Below, one piece after another: positions 1-7,720 of a DNA stretch of 64,000 nucleotides. The stretch's first letter is position 1. Every line of letters starts with the position of its first letter. The stretch is from Methylobacterium sp. Leaf117 (GTDB taxonomy: Bacteria; Pseudomonadota; Alphaproteobacteria; Rhizobiales; Beijerinckiaceae), in assembly GCF_001422985.1 (NCBI RefSeq), contig NZ_LMNL01000037.1, forward strand, positions 342,480 through 406,479. The letters are read 5' to 3'. The notes under the pieces were generated by a model. That model saw only the letters and a program-made list of their open reading frames with translations, had not been told where the DNA came from and made no database searches. A program made the translations under genes and the position numbers.

Positions 1-165
1 CTCAAGGACGCCCTCGTCATCGCCGAGAAGAAGGCCGGCGGCGGCAAGGCCTACGAGGCCGAGGTCGAGCGCGAGGGCGCCTCGGTCGAGTACGAGATCA
101 AGGTGGCGCAGGCCGACCGCGAGCAGACCGTCAAGGTCGGCCCGGACGGCAAGGTCGTCGACTGA
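1..165 (+). CDS. PepSY-domain protein, C-terminal fragment
   Basis: The open frame runs in from the left edge and ends with TGA at 163-165; 54 residues are visible. The pattern (KAYEAEVEREGASVEYEIKV, then VKVGPDGKVVD) matches the end of PepSY-domain proteins, small periplasmic proteins in which a beta-hairpin of the form 'a-E-v-e...y-e-v-k-v...v-d-G-k-v' recurs. PepSY proteins are thought to modulate peptidases or envelope sensing; the exact role here cannot be read. The start, and any signal peptide, lie outside the window. Confidence 0.7.
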   Translation, partial: LKDALVIAEKKAGGGKAYEAEVEREGASVEYEIKVAQADREQTVKVGPDGKVVD

Positions 166-178
166 TCCCACCCCGGAC

Positions 179-198
179 GGCCGGCCCCCGGGCCGGCC
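179..198. terminator. GC-rich inverted repeat after the PepSY gene
   Basis: GGCCGGCCC faces GGGCCGGCC with two bases between them, 13 bases past the PepSY stop codon and between two convergent genes (PepSY on plus, dctD on minus). There is no T-run, so intrinsic termination is only a possibility. Confidence 0.35.
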
Positions 199-262
199 TC
201 CCTCCATCCCGGCCTCCATTGCGGCCTCCATGCCGGCGAGACGGCCCTGGTCCCGCCGGGGC

Positions 263-1621
263 TCAGCGGTAGTCGGTCGGCGTGAGCCCGTGCCGGGCGA
301 TCTTGTCGTAGAGGGTCTTGCGCGGCGTGCCGAGGGATTCGGCCGCCATCCGGACATCCCCGCCGGCCATGATCAGCTCCTCGCGGATCAGGCTGCGCTC
401 GAAGCGGTCGACCTGATCCGCCAGGGTGCCGGCGGTGACGGCCTCCGGGGCGGAGCGCTCCAGGTCGGCGAGGCCCAGGGCGAAGCGTTCGGCGAAATGC
501 CCGAGTTCGCGCACGTTGCCGGGCCAGTCGTGCCGACGCAGGTGGTCGAGCACCGGGCCGGTGATCGCCGGGACCTCGCGGCCGAACCGGGTGGCGGCCC
601 GCCGCAGGAATTCCTGGAACAGCAGGATCACGTCCTCGCGCCGGTTCCGTAAGGGCGGGATCGCGATCGTGATCACGTTGAGCCGGTGGTAGAGGTCGTC
701 GCGGAACGTCCCCTGCGCCGCCGCCTGTCCGAGATCGACCTTGGTGGCGGCGACCACGCGCATGTCGACGGCCATGGTGTCGTTGCCGCCCAGCGGTTCG
801 ACCTTGCGTTCCTGCAGCACGCGCAGCATCTTCACCTGCAGGTTGAGCGGCATGCTCTCGATCTCGTCGAGGAAGAGCGTGCCGCCCTGGGCGTGCTCGA
901 TCCGGCCGACCCGGCGCTTCAGGGCGCCCGTGAAGGCCCCGGCTTCGTGGCCGAACAATTCGCTCTCGGCGACGCTGTCGGGCAGGGCGCCGCAATTCAT
1001 CGCCACGAAGTTGCGCTTGGCCCGCCGGCCCCAGCGGTGCAGGGCGCTGGCCACCACCTCCTTGCCGGCCCCGGTCTCGCCGAACACCAGCACGTCGACA
1101 TCGGCATGGGCCACCTCGCGCACCAGCTGACGCAGGCGCACCATCTCGGGCGAGACTCCGAGGAAGGCCGGGTCCTCCTCCAGGGCGGCATCGAGGCGCG
1201 CCCGCAACTGGCGGTTCTCCAGCACGAGGCGGCGGCGCTCCAGGGCGCGCCGGGCCGAGGCCAGCAGCGCCTCGGCCGGGTAGGGCTTGGCCAGGAAATC
1301 GTAGGCGCCGTCGCGCATGGCCGCGACCGCCATGCGGATGTCGCCGTGCCCGGTAATCAGGATCACGGGCAGTTCCGGGTCGATCGTCCGCAGGCGCGCG
1401 AACAGGGCATTGCCGTCGAGGTCGGGCAGGCGCACGTCGGTGATGACGAGGCCGGGCGGATCGGCCAGGATCGCCGTCAGGGCCGGCCCGGCCGCCCCGA
1501 AGGTCTCGACCCGGAAGCCGTCGAGCTCCAGGCTCTGCCGGTTGGCGCGGCAGACCTCCGCCTCGTCGTCGATGAAGACGACCCGCTCGGCCGAACCCGG
1601 CCCATCCGCTGTCTCGCTCAC
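263..1621 (-). CDS. dctD: C4-dicarboxylate response regulator DctD (sigma-54 activator)
   Basis: 452-residue NtrC-family regulator. The receiver domain has the acidic pair in FIDDE, phospho-acceptor Asp62 (VITDVRLP) and Lys112. The AAA+ domain has Walker A GETGAGKE (181-188), the sigma-54 contact loop ELFGHEAGAFTGA (221-233) and Walker B GGTLFLDE (246-253); a Fis-type helix-turn-helix ends the protein. With DctB it activates dctA for succinate, fumarate and malate uptake (family knowledge). I chose the GTG at 1621 because GGAGG lies seven bases upstream and because its GTGA overlaps the stop of the old dctB reading frame. The open frame extends further upstream, but that part is dctB tail in another frame and then phage DNA. 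The prophage now separates dctD from dctB and from the promoter they presumably shared, so its expression in the lysogen is uncertain. Confidence 0.92.
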   Translation of the reverse strand: MSETADGPGSAERVVFIDDEAEVCRANRQSLELDGFRVETFGAAGPALTAILADPPGLVITDVRLPDLDGNALFARLRTIDPELPVILITGHGDIRMAVAAMRDGAYDFLAKPYPAEALLASARRALERRRLVLENRQLRARLDAALEEDPAFLGVSPEMVRLRQLVREVAHADVDVLVFGETGAGKEVVASALHRWGRRAKRNFVAMNCGALPDSVAESELFGHEAGAFTGALKRRVGRIEHAQGGTLFLDEIESMPLNLQVKMLRVLQERKVEPLGGNDTMAVDMRVVAATKVDLGQAAAQGTFRDDLYHRLNVITIAIPPLRNRREDVILLFQEFLRRAATRFGREVPAITGPVLDHLRRHDWPGNVRELGHFAERFALGLADLERSAPEAVTAGTLADQVDRFERSLIREELIMAGGDVRMAAESLGTPRKTLYDKIARHGLTPTDYR

Positions 1622-1821
1622 GTGGTCGCCTCCGCCGGTCCCGCCGCCCGGCCGGCCTTTTGTCCCAGGCTCTCTTGCTGTTCCAGAATCGTCTGCCGAT
1701 CCAGGCCCTCTTCGGGGTCCCGGACCTTGGCCAGGACCTTGGCCAGCACCATGCGGAAGATCGTTCCGCCGCACAACCGTCCGTGACTGTCCGCCGTCGT
1801 CTGAAAGGTCATTGAAAACAT
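1618..1821 (-). pseudogene. Chimeric remnant: phage lead-in fused to the displaced dctB 3' end
   Basis: This frame starts at an ATG in phage DNA (preceded by GGAAA) and reads into GGTIFRM, the exact residues at the end of the DctB kinase domain at 20963-20982. It then continues for 43 more residues of host-like sequence (VLAKVLAKVRDPEEG...) to a TGA that overlaps the dctD GTG as GTGA. The second part is what dctB encoded before integration. The 67-residue product has no kinase domain. Its possible role is translational coupling of dctD in the lysogen. The fusion is directly visible; any expression is inference. Confidence 0.75.
1750..1764. other. attL core
   Basis: CATGCGGAAGATCGT, identical to 20963-20977. 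On the minus strand it encodes the last residues shared by both dctB 3' ends (T-I-F-R-M), so recombination here preserves the reading frame. Confidence 0.85.
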
Positions 1822-1883
1822 TTGGATTTCCAGCGGTGGACGGTTGCCATCGTCCGCCCCTGTGCGCCACAATCCGCGTTAAG

Positions 1884-1895
1884 AATGTGGGTAGA
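1884..1895 (+). repeat. Candidate integrase arm-type site (left)
   Basis: AATGTGGGTAGA, 120 bp inside the attL core and just before int. The same 12 bases occur at 20899-20910 with a second related copy (ATGTGGGTTA) directly beside it. Position and repetition fit integrase arm binding; this is inference. Confidence 0.5.
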
Positions 1896-1907
1896 AGTGG
1901 GGGCAGA

Positions 1908-3098
1908 ATGGCGGCACCGGGGAAGCTTAGTGCCTTGTCCGCTAGCCGAGCAAGGGTGGCTGGCATGTACGGCGACGGCGGCGGATTATGGCTTCAGGTT
2001 TCAGGAGCTGGAGCCAAGAGCTGGATCTTCCGCTTCACCCTGAATGGCCGGTCTCGGGAGATGGGGCTGGGGTCGTTCTCCACCTTCACACTGGCCGAGG
2101 CGCGTGAGAAGGCGCTTGCCTGCCGGAAGCTTTGTGCTGAGGGGATCGATCCGATTCAGGCACGACAGGTCCGGCGCGGCGAGGCTCAGCTAGAAGCAGC
2201 GAAGGCCATGACCTTCCGCGAGTGTGCCCTCGCCTATATCGAGTCGCACAAAGCCGGGTGGCGGAATGCCAGACATGCCAGTCAGTGGCCGACAACCCTT
2301 GAAGGTTACGTCTACCCAGTCTTCGGCGATTTGCCTGTGCAGGCTGTCGATACTGGCCTCGTGATGAAGGCGATCGAGCCGATCTGGGCGACGAAGTCGG
2401 AGACGGCCAGCCGTCTGCGCGGGCGGATCGAGTCGGTCCTGGATTGGGCGACCACGCGCGGCTACCGGCGCGGCGAGAACCCAGCTCGGTGGAAGGGGCA
2501 CCTTCAGAACCTGCTGCCGAAGCGGTCGAAGGTCCGGCGGGTCGCGCACCACGCCGCCCTGCCCTACTCTGAGATGGCCAGCTTCATGGCCGAGCTACGA
2601 ACACGCGAGGTCGTCGTTGCCCGCGCGCTGGAGTTCACCATCCTGACGGCAGCCCGCACCGGAGAGGCTATGGGTGCTCGGTGGGTCGAGATCGATCTCT
2701 CGGCGGCCATGTGGACGATCCCGGCAGAGCGAATGAAGGGTGGGCGCGAGCACCGCGTGCCGCTCTCGGCTGCCGCTGTGGATCTCCTCAAGGTCCTGCC
2801 GGGTCCCTCTGCTGGCGAGTTCGTCTTCCCTGGGGGGCATGGCAAGCCGCTGCCAAAAACTTCCATGCTGGAGTTGCTGAAGCAGGTGCAGCGCCTGGAC
2901 GTCACCGTTCACGGTTTCCGGTCCACGTTCCGTGACTGGGCTGCCGAGACGACAAATTTCCCATCCGACGTAGTGGAGATGGCCCTGGCACACGCGGTGT
3001 CCGACAAGGTCGAGGCGGCTTACCGGCGCGGCGACTTGTTCGCGAAGCGGCGTGAATTGATGGATGCATGGGCGCAGCATATTAGAGGCAGGCCATGA
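1908..3098 (+). CDS. int: Tyrosine-type integrase (P4-like, DUF4102 N-terminus)
   Basis: 396-residue site-specific recombinase that would insert and excise the prophage at the att cores. The N-terminal part (YGDGGGLWLQVSGAGAKSWI...) is the DUF4102 arm-binding domain. A central SAM-like DNA-binding part follows, then the catalytic domain with Arg in TAARTGEAMGARW, H-x-x-R in HGFRSTFRDW, a His in LAHAVSDKVEAAY and the candidate nucleophile Tyr in that last motif. The start at 1908 follows a G-rich stretch (GTGGGGGCAG). The frame is open further upstream, but that part is the antisense of dctD and att DNA. Its stop overlaps the next gene as ATGA. Many P4-type integrases use tRNA genes; this one uses a protein-coding 3' end. 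Confidence 0.93.
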   Translation: MAAPGKLSALSASRARVAGMYGDGGGLWLQVSGAGAKSWIFRFTLNGRSREMGLGSFSTFTLAEAREKALACRKLCAEGIDPIQARQVRRGEAQLEAAKAMTFRECALAYIESHKAGWRNARHASQWPTTLEGYVYPVFGDLPVQAVDTGLVMKAIEPIWATKSETASRLRGRIESVLDWATTRGYRRGENPARWKGHLQNLLPKRSKVRRVAHHAALPYSEMASFMAELRTREVVVARALEFTILTAARTGEAMGARWVEIDLSAAMWTIPAERMKGGREHRVPLSAAAVDLLKVLPGPSAGEFVFPGGHGKPLPKTSMLELLKQVQRLDVTVHGFRSTFRDWAAETTNFPSDVVEMALAHAVSDKVEAAYRRGDLFAKRRELMDAWAQHIRGRP

Positions 3099-3877
3099 GC
3101 AATCATAATTCGATCACTCCGCGGACATCCCAAGAGGATCTGTTGCTCTTAGCGAGTGCCGCTAAGCACCTGTCAGCGGCAGATCGAAGAGTTGTGGTGA
3201 GTGGTCTTTTTGAAGAAGCGCTTAATCACCCGACTGCAACCGAGGCAGAGATTTTTACGGCTGCCTATGGCGAGCCAACAGGGGCTCGTTACTGGTCGGG
3301 ATGGCTTGAAGACGATTTCTCGCCCTTGTATGAATTTGTGCAATTTCTTGAAGCTCATCGAGGAAAGAAGTCCGACATCTTCCAGATCACTCGCAGTCCT
3401 GTTCTTGAAGCAATTGCGGTGGCCGCAAGGTCCGCGCCTAATTGGTTGAAGGGCGACATGGATGCGATTGTTCGAGGTGAAAATCACCCTCAGTTCCTGG
3501 CGGGCTGCGAAGTGCGTCGAGGAAACGCAATAAAGTGGCTGTGTAGTCACTCGGATTATTCAGAGTTATTGCCAGATCAGATTGTTGATTATCTAAATAA
3601 AACGAAGAATACGCCCTTCGTTACTAACCAACCAGATGACGATCGTGGGCCAGGAAGGCCAACAACCATGCACCTCATCGAAGCGGAATTGCGGAGAAGG
3701 GCAAGCTCGGATCATGGGGCGCATACAATTGCTGACTGGGCAAAAATTCTGGCTGAATGGCACCGCCAAAATCACCCTAACAATCTCTGTCCGTCGGAGA
3801 AGAGAATCGGGAATAAACTTGGTCGCGTCATCAGGGAGTTGAAGCTTTATCGGTCAGCAAAAGGCGAGCGCCCATAA
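3095..3877 (+). CDS. Hypothetical protein co-translated with the integrase
   Basis: 260 residues, not recognised. It starts inside the integrase stop codon (ATGA overlap), so the two are almost certainly translated together. The region is clearly more AT-rich than its neighbours, which points to a different origin. The protein appears soluble, with no signal peptide or membrane segment. After a proline/aspartate-rich linker (QPDDDRGPGRPTT, about 191-203), the C-terminal 60 residues form a predicted helical unit (MHLIEAELRRRASS ... IGNKLGRVIRELK) that looks like a small DNA-binding or oligomerising module. Coupling to int suggests a directionality factor, an integration helper or a passenger gene; none can be chosen from sequence. 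Confidence 0.75.
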   Translation: MSNHNSITPRTSQEDLLLLASAAKHLSAADRRVVVSGLFEEALNHPTATEAEIFTAAYGEPTGARYWSGWLEDDFSPLYEFVQFLEAHRGKKSDIFQITRSPVLEAIAVAARSAPNWLKGDMDAIVRGENHPQFLAGCEVRRGNAIKWLCSHSDYSELLPDQIVDYLNKTKNTPFVTNQPDDDRGPGRPTTMHLIEAELRRRASSDHGAHTIADWAKILAEWHRQNHPNNLCPSEKRIGNKLGRVIRELKLYRSAKGERP

Positions 3878-3907
3878 TTATAAATTTGGGCGTGCTTTTA
3901 TGGGCGC
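3868..3907 (+). terminator. Perfect inverted repeat spanning the end of the int operon
   Basis: GCGCCCATAA (3868-3877) faces TTATGGGCGC (3898-3907) across 20 AT-rich bases. The left arm contains the TAA stop of the preceding gene. It could end int-operon transcription or bind a regulator before the excisionase gene. No T-run follows. Confidence 0.5.
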
Positions 3908-3971
3908 CCATTCCACGACAAGTTCTTCCTGCATCCGCTGAAACACCGGCGGACACGTAAGGATCACCGCC

Positions 3972-4199
3972 ATGGACTTTCACAAGGTTCAGGCGCCGCA
4001 GGATGTCCTGCGCGTCGCATCGATGAAGCTCGCCTACACGGTGACAGAGGCCCAGGGGGCGACCGGTCTCGGCCGCTCTACGATCTACCTGCTGATTTCT
4101 GAGAGGAAGCTGCGGACGATCAAGGTCGGCACCCGCACTCTCATTCCGGCGGACAGCTTGCGCGGGTTCCTGGCCTCTCTTGAGATGGAGGCCGCATAG
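3972..4199 (+). CDS. Putative excisionase / MerR-like helix-turn-helix protein
   Basis: 75 residues. The segment from about residue 22 (YTVTEAQGATGLGRSTIYLL) to residue 60 (KLRTIKVGTRTLIPADSLRGFL) is the classic excisionase-family winged helix: a first helix, 'GRSTIY' recognition helix, and a wing around K-V-G-T-R. AAGGA lies upstream of the start. Small proteins of this type close to int commonly bend att DNA for excision and also repress int; here it lies one gene beyond int on the same strand. The family is clear; the specific excisionase role is inferred. Confidence 0.75.
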   Translation: MDFHKVQAPQDVLRVASMKLAYTVTEAQGATGLGRSTIYLLISERKLRTIKVGTRTLIPADSLRGFLASLEMEAA

Positions 4200-4200
4200 G

Positions 4201-4413
4201 ATGTTGAAAACAATTGAGGGACGCAGCGCCGGCAAGCGCTCACGTCCCTCGGATGTTGTCTCTCGGCAGATCGACAGCTCCGAAGCTACCGTATCCCTCC
4301 CCTCCCTTCAAGCGGCTTACCTCGCGCAACGTTATAATCTGTCGCCGTCGATCGCTGCGGTTTTAATAAGCCACTGCTTCGGCTTCTCCGATGATTGGAG
4401 GGCTCGGCGATGA
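4201..4413 (+). CDS. Small phage protein, unknown
   Basis: 70 residues, starting one base after the excisionase stop and ending in an ATGA overlap with the next gene, so it belongs to the same early operon. It is basic at the N-terminus (KTIEGRSAGKRSRP), then has a helix with SLQAAYLAQRYNLSPSIAAVLISHCFG, which resembles a small helix-turn-helix but is too short to name. Confidence 0.55.
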   Translation: MLKTIEGRSAGKRSRPSDVVSRQIDSSEATVSLPSLQAAYLAQRYNLSPSIAAVLISHCFGFSDDWRARR

Positions 4414-4832
4414 GCAACTCTATCTCTCGCCAGAGGCGCCGGATCATGGCGCGCTACGCCGAAGCGGCAGACCACGCCGTCGAGGGCGACCGCCGGTTTT
4501 TTCAGCGTCATCCTGAGCGGAACTACCTCATCCGCGTCTTGTCGCGGGCTGAACGAGCGCAGATCGAGGCTCTTAAAGGCAGCACGCTCAACCTTACGTC
4601 CGATGCGCCAGTTGCCTTCTCGGCGATCAAGCAGCTCGCGCCCGGCGTGCGGCTCCGGTTCGTCGCCTTCGGTCCGGTTGAGGCTGTCGGCGAGAACCTA
4701 AGCGAGGTGGAAGCCCGCGCGGTCTGGGAAGGCCTTGCCGACGTGCATCCGACGGTGCGCGAACGTGAAGTCATGTTGAAACAGGCCATGTGCCAGCCAG
4801 GCGGGCCGCTCCACCAGGGAGGCGCAGCATGA
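4410..4832 (+). CDS. Hypothetical early phage protein
   Basis: 140 residues. The ATG at 4410 overlaps the previous stop (ATGA) and has GGAGG about eight bases upstream; an in-frame TTG five codons earlier is less likely. The N-terminus is rich in arginine (SRQRRRIMARYAEAADH). The rest is mixed alpha/beta with no recognised motif. It lies in a tightly coupled chain (4201-5104) leading to the replication ATPase, so a role in replication or early control is plausible but not shown. Confidence 0.6.
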   Translation: MSNSISRQRRRIMARYAEAADHAVEGDRRFFQRHPERNYLIRVLSRAERAQIEALKGSTLNLTSDAPVAFSAIKQLAPGVRLRFVAFGPVEAVGENLSEVEARAVWEGLADVHPTVREREVMLKQAMCQPGGPLHQGGAA

Positions 4833-5104
4833 CCGAGCAACCCTATCACGGCACGCCAGGCGCTCTCCGAGACTTCGTGGCTGAGTGCCTGAACATGACC
4901 GCCTTCTACTCCGGAATGGCCGTCGACTATGCGGCAGCAGGCGACGACGTCCTTCTGGACGTCTCAGTTCGTCGCGCGATTGCCGCGCTCCGTCAGGGCG
5001 CCTCGACGCTTCAGATGCTGAAGGAGGAGAACGCAAAGCTCCTCCATGCCCGTCAGGTCGCACGCGCCGAACGTGAGGGCGCCGATGCGGCGCTCGAATT
5101 GTAG
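4829..5104 (+). CDS. Hypothetical early phage protein with helical C-terminus
   Basis: 91 residues, joined to the upstream gene by ATGA. The C-terminal half (about 48-91: VRRAIAALRQGASTLQMLKEENAKLLHARQVARAEREG...) has a heptad-like pattern and probably forms a coiled coil. It sits nine bases before the replication ATPase start, so it may act as a partner or loader, though nothing in the sequence proves that. Confidence 0.6.
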   Translation: MTEQPYHGTPGALRDFVAECLNMTAFYSGMAVDYAAAGDDVLLDVSVRRAIAALRQGASTLQMLKEENAKLLHARQVARAEREGADAALEL

Positions 5105-5113
5105 GGGGCCGAC

Positions 5114-6832
5114 ATGGAAGATCGTGATCCCTTCGACGAGATGTACGAGGCACTGGGTCCGGAGCTTGCCCGTCCCTGGCCCCCCATCAGCGATGACGAG
5201 GAGGTTCTTGCGAAGCCAAAGAAGGCCAAGCGGAGCAAAGGCGACCGCCCGACAGGCGGCGCGCCCTGTCACCTGCCGGTCGTTCGCGCTGCGGCAGGTG
5301 AGGTTCCGCGCGCCATTCGCGAGACTGAAACGCTGCTGCTTGATGCCGGCACGCAGATCTACACGCGCGCCGGCTCGCTGGTCCGGCCGGTGACTGACAC
5401 CGTGCCGGCATCCAAGGGCCGCACAACCACGATTGCTCGGTTTCGGTCGTTCTGCCAGCCGAGCCTTGCTGACCACCTTGCTCGGGTGATCCGATACCGC
5501 CGGTTCGATAAGCGATGCGAGGATTGGGTGGACACCAATCCGCCGTCCGACATGATCGGCGCCATGTTGGCGCGCGAGGGCGAGTGGCGGCTGCCACCAG
5601 TTGCCGGGATCATCACGACGCCGACACTGAGGCCGAACGGTACGTTGCTCGCCACGGCTGGATACGATGCCGAAACCCGGTTGTACCTTGCTCTTGACCG
5701 AGACTTCGTCCTGCCTTCGATGGCGGACCGCCCTACACGGCCCCAGGCTGAACAGGCGCTCCTTGTCCTTGAGGATCTGCTCGCCGGCTTTCCGTTCGTG
5801 GAGCCAGTCGACAAGGCTGTCGCCTTGTCAGGCATCCTGACTGCCGTCGTTCGCGGCACGATCTCGGTTGCACCACTTCATGCGATCCGAGCTCACAGCC
5901 CCGGCACCGGCAAGAGTCTGCTGGTCGACATCGCTTCAGTGATCGCGACCGGACGGCAATGCCCTGTCATCGCAGCAGGCAAGACCGAGGAGGAAACCGA
6001 AAAGCGTCTCGGTGCTCTGCTGCGTGACGCAGTCGCTGTCGTCTCGATCGACAACGTGAACGGTGAACTTGGTGGCGACATGCTCTGCCAGATGACGGAG
6101 CGCCCGCTCGTGCGCGTGCGCATCCTTGGCAAGAGCGAAGCACCTGAGCTTGAGGTGCGGTCGACCGTCTTCGCAACCGGCAACAACCTCACACTTGTGG
6201 GAGACATGACTCGTCGCACCGTGCTGTGCACCCTTGATGCGCAGGTGGAGCGGCCCGAGTTGCGGGAGTTCGACTTCGATCCTGTTGAGCGCGTCATGGC
6301 CAACCGGGGCGCCTATGTCGCCGCCGTCATGACGATCATCCGCGCCTATCAAGCCGCTGGCGCGCCGAGGGTCTGTGGTCCCATTGGCAGCTATGGGGAA
6401 TGGTCCGCCATGGTGCGTGCACCGCTGATCTGGCTGGGTCATGCTGATCCGGTTGCCAGCATGGAGAAGGCTCGCGAGGAAGATCCCGAGTTGTCGGCGA
6501 TCCGTGAGCTGTTCGGGCACTGGCGCAAGCACCTGTCGATAGCCTCAGGCTACACGACGAACGCCGTCATCAAGACGGCCTGCGCGAAGGCCGCCGGCAG
6601 CAGCTTCGACTATGGCAACGTCGACTTCATTGCTCCCGAATTCCGAGATCTGCTGCTGCGACAAGCCGGTGACGGCGGCGCTGTGAACAGCCGGCGCCTG
6701 GGCAAGTGGCTAGGTCGGATAGGCGGCCGTGTTGTTGATGGAAGTTGGCTCCATGTTCGCGTCGATGGCAGCAACGGAAACCGCTTTACCCTCTGCGAAA
6801 CAGACGCGCATGCATGGGAGCCGCCGTTCTGA
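5114..6832 (+). CDS. Phage AAA+ ATPase, putative replication helicase
   Basis: 572 residues. The central region has a Walker A motif AHSPGTGKS (about 258-266), a Walker B-like strand DAVAVVSIDNVNG (about 303-315), and a sensor-1 type Asn in VFATGNNLTL (about 350-359). An arginine-rich stretch DMTRRTVLC follows, as in superfamily 3/P4-type helicases that unwind phage origins. The N-terminal 90 residues are charged and probably disordered (KPKKAKRSKGDRP). No zinc finger or TOPRIM primase motif is visible, so a primase activity is not supported. The gene ends the early operon, and an inverted-repeat structure that could be an origin lies just downstream. Confidence 0.7.
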   Translation: MEDRDPFDEMYEALGPELARPWPPISDDEEVLAKPKKAKRSKGDRPTGGAPCHLPVVRAAAGEVPRAIRETETLLLDAGTQIYTRAGSLVRPVTDTVPASKGRTTTIARFRSFCQPSLADHLARVIRYRRFDKRCEDWVDTNPPSDMIGAMLAREGEWRLPPVAGIITTPTLRPNGTLLATAGYDAETRLYLALDRDFVLPSMADRPTRPQAEQALLVLEDLLAGFPFVEPVDKAVALSGILTAVVRGTISVAPLHAIRAHSPGTGKSLLVDIASVIATGRQCPVIAAGKTEEETEKRLGALLRDAVAVVSIDNVNGELGGDMLCQMTERPLVRVRILGKSEAPELEVRSTVFATGNNLTLVGDMTRRTVLCTLDAQVERPELREFDFDPVERVMANRGAYVAAVMTIIRAYQAAGAPRVCGPIGSYGEWSAMVRAPLIWLGHADPVASMEKAREEDPELSAIRELFGHWRKHLSIASGYTTNAVIKTACAKAAGSSFDYGNVDFIAPEFRDLLLRQAGDGGAVNSRRLGKWLGRIGGRVVDGSWLHVRVDGSNGNRFTLCETDAHAWEPPF

Positions 6833-6852
6833 TGGTGATCAGGGCGCGCGCT

Positions 6853-6975
6853 GATAGGGGTTTAAGGGGTTTCAAGGGTTTGTTTCAACCTACGCGTGGA
6901 AACTGTCAGATCCCTGTTCTGACACTCCTGCCAGCGCGGCTGGGAGCAACCCCTAAAACCCCTCAAACCCCTATC
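6853..6975. repeat. Long inverted repeat with nested hairpin, candidate replication origin
   Basis: A 30-base arm (6853-6882) made of three GGGTTT-type units is followed 64 bases later by its near-complement (6947-6975), made of three AACCCCT-type units. Inside the loop is a perfect 7-bp hairpin, TGTCAGA (6904-6910) / TCTGACA (6918-6924). It lies just after the replication ATPase and contains no credible gene. An iteron-like origin or a complex terminator are the two readings I consider most likely. Confidence 0.6.
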
Positions 6976-7252
6976 TAGCTCTGCATTGGCCCATCTGATC
7001 GCCCACGCTTCGTAGCGCGCTCGCCCGCAATCTGCGCCGCTCCTGTCGCGGCTTAGATCAGTAGGGCTTTGGCGATAGGCTGGGGCGCGTCCGTAGAGCG
7101 GAGGCTGTTTGAAGGGGGGCGTAGGGACTACCGCACGTCCCCACCGCAGCGCCTGAAAAATCCTGGCCGGAACAGCGCCATCCAAATGAGGTTCATCGAG
7201 TGCGCGCTACTCTTGGCGGGTCGCGTGCGCTTCCCAGACTTCCAAACTTCAG
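6976..7252. other. No convincing gene; possible untranslated RNA
   Basis: Between the inverted repeat and the terminator at 7253 I find only weak frames with no ribosome site. Because a good intrinsic terminator closes the stretch, a small RNA transcribed on the plus strand is possible, but no promoter could be assigned. Confidence 0.3.
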
Positions 7253-7276
7253 CCGCTCCTTAGGGGGCGGTTTTTT
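7253..7276 (+). terminator. Rho-independent terminator
   Basis: CCGCTCC pairs with GGGGCGG (one G-U pair) around a four-base TTAG loop and is followed by TTTTTT. It is the best intrinsic terminator in the phage and has no obvious gene directly upstream. Confidence 0.75.
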
Positions 7277-7421
7277 CGTCGGACGGGACCCCAAACTGGC
7301 AAGGGCGGATACACCATCCGCCTCGCAGAAGGAGTTATCAGTCAGTAATCAATGGCTTGGGCTAAGTAGCCACGAGCCTACCCACGGCGGCACCCACGAG
7401 GTAGGCTGAGATCCTGAGAGA

Positions 7422-7586
7422 ATGGCCATACACTCCGCCCGAAACCTGCGTGCAGCTGGGGCAATCACAGCTCTCGCCGAAAGAATGAACTTTGAATTTT
7501 CTCTGGAACGGTTGGTGCACGCTGCCGTTCCTAAGCCGCCCAAGGCACAGGTGAGATATCCATGGCTGATAGCCCGACCGTTCTAA
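7422..7586 (+). CDS. Small possible phage protein
   Basis: 54 codons from ATG to TAA, with a weak GAGAG upstream. The predicted product is basic with one amphipathic helix (LRAAGAITALAERMNFEFSL). It overlaps the start of the next small gene by 25 bases. No family recognised; support is limited to the open frame and context. A nearby inverted repeat AGCCTAC/GTAGGCT (7375-7407) lies just before the start. Confidence 0.3.
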   Translation: MAIHSARNLRAAGAITALAERMNFEFSLERLVHAAVPKPPKAQVRYPWLIARPF

Positions 7587-7720
7587 GCGCTACCCAATTT
7601 GCGAGCGCTCCTAAGCGGAAAAGCTATGGCACGGCCCTTGTTCTCGGGTCGGCAGGCATTGTGACGCTTAGCTGGATAAGCCTGCTCGGCTGGGCAGCGT
7701 TGTTGCTCGTCGGCCTTTAA
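7562..7720 (+). CDS. Tiny single-span membrane protein
   Basis: 52 residues, preceded by AGGTGA at good spacing. A polar N-terminus with KRK at 18-20 is followed by a hydrophobic segment from about 24 to 52 (TALVLGSAGIVTLSWISL, then LGWAALLLVGL). The block W-I-x-x-L-G-W-A-A recurs as W-I-G-F-L-G-W-A-A in the small protein at 18039-18167, so the phage seems to carry two related membrane peptides. A holin-like or exclusion role is possible but unproven. Its TAA stop overlaps the stop of a convergent small gene. Confidence 0.5.
   Translation: MADSPTVLSATQFASAPKRKSYGTALVLGSAGIVTLSWISLLGWAALLLVGL

Noticed and set aside
263..1966. Longer DctD starting at 1966
   Set aside because: The extra N-terminal part reads through the antisense of the dctB tail and phage attachment DNA; the GTG at 1621 has a ribosome site and the family-typical start.
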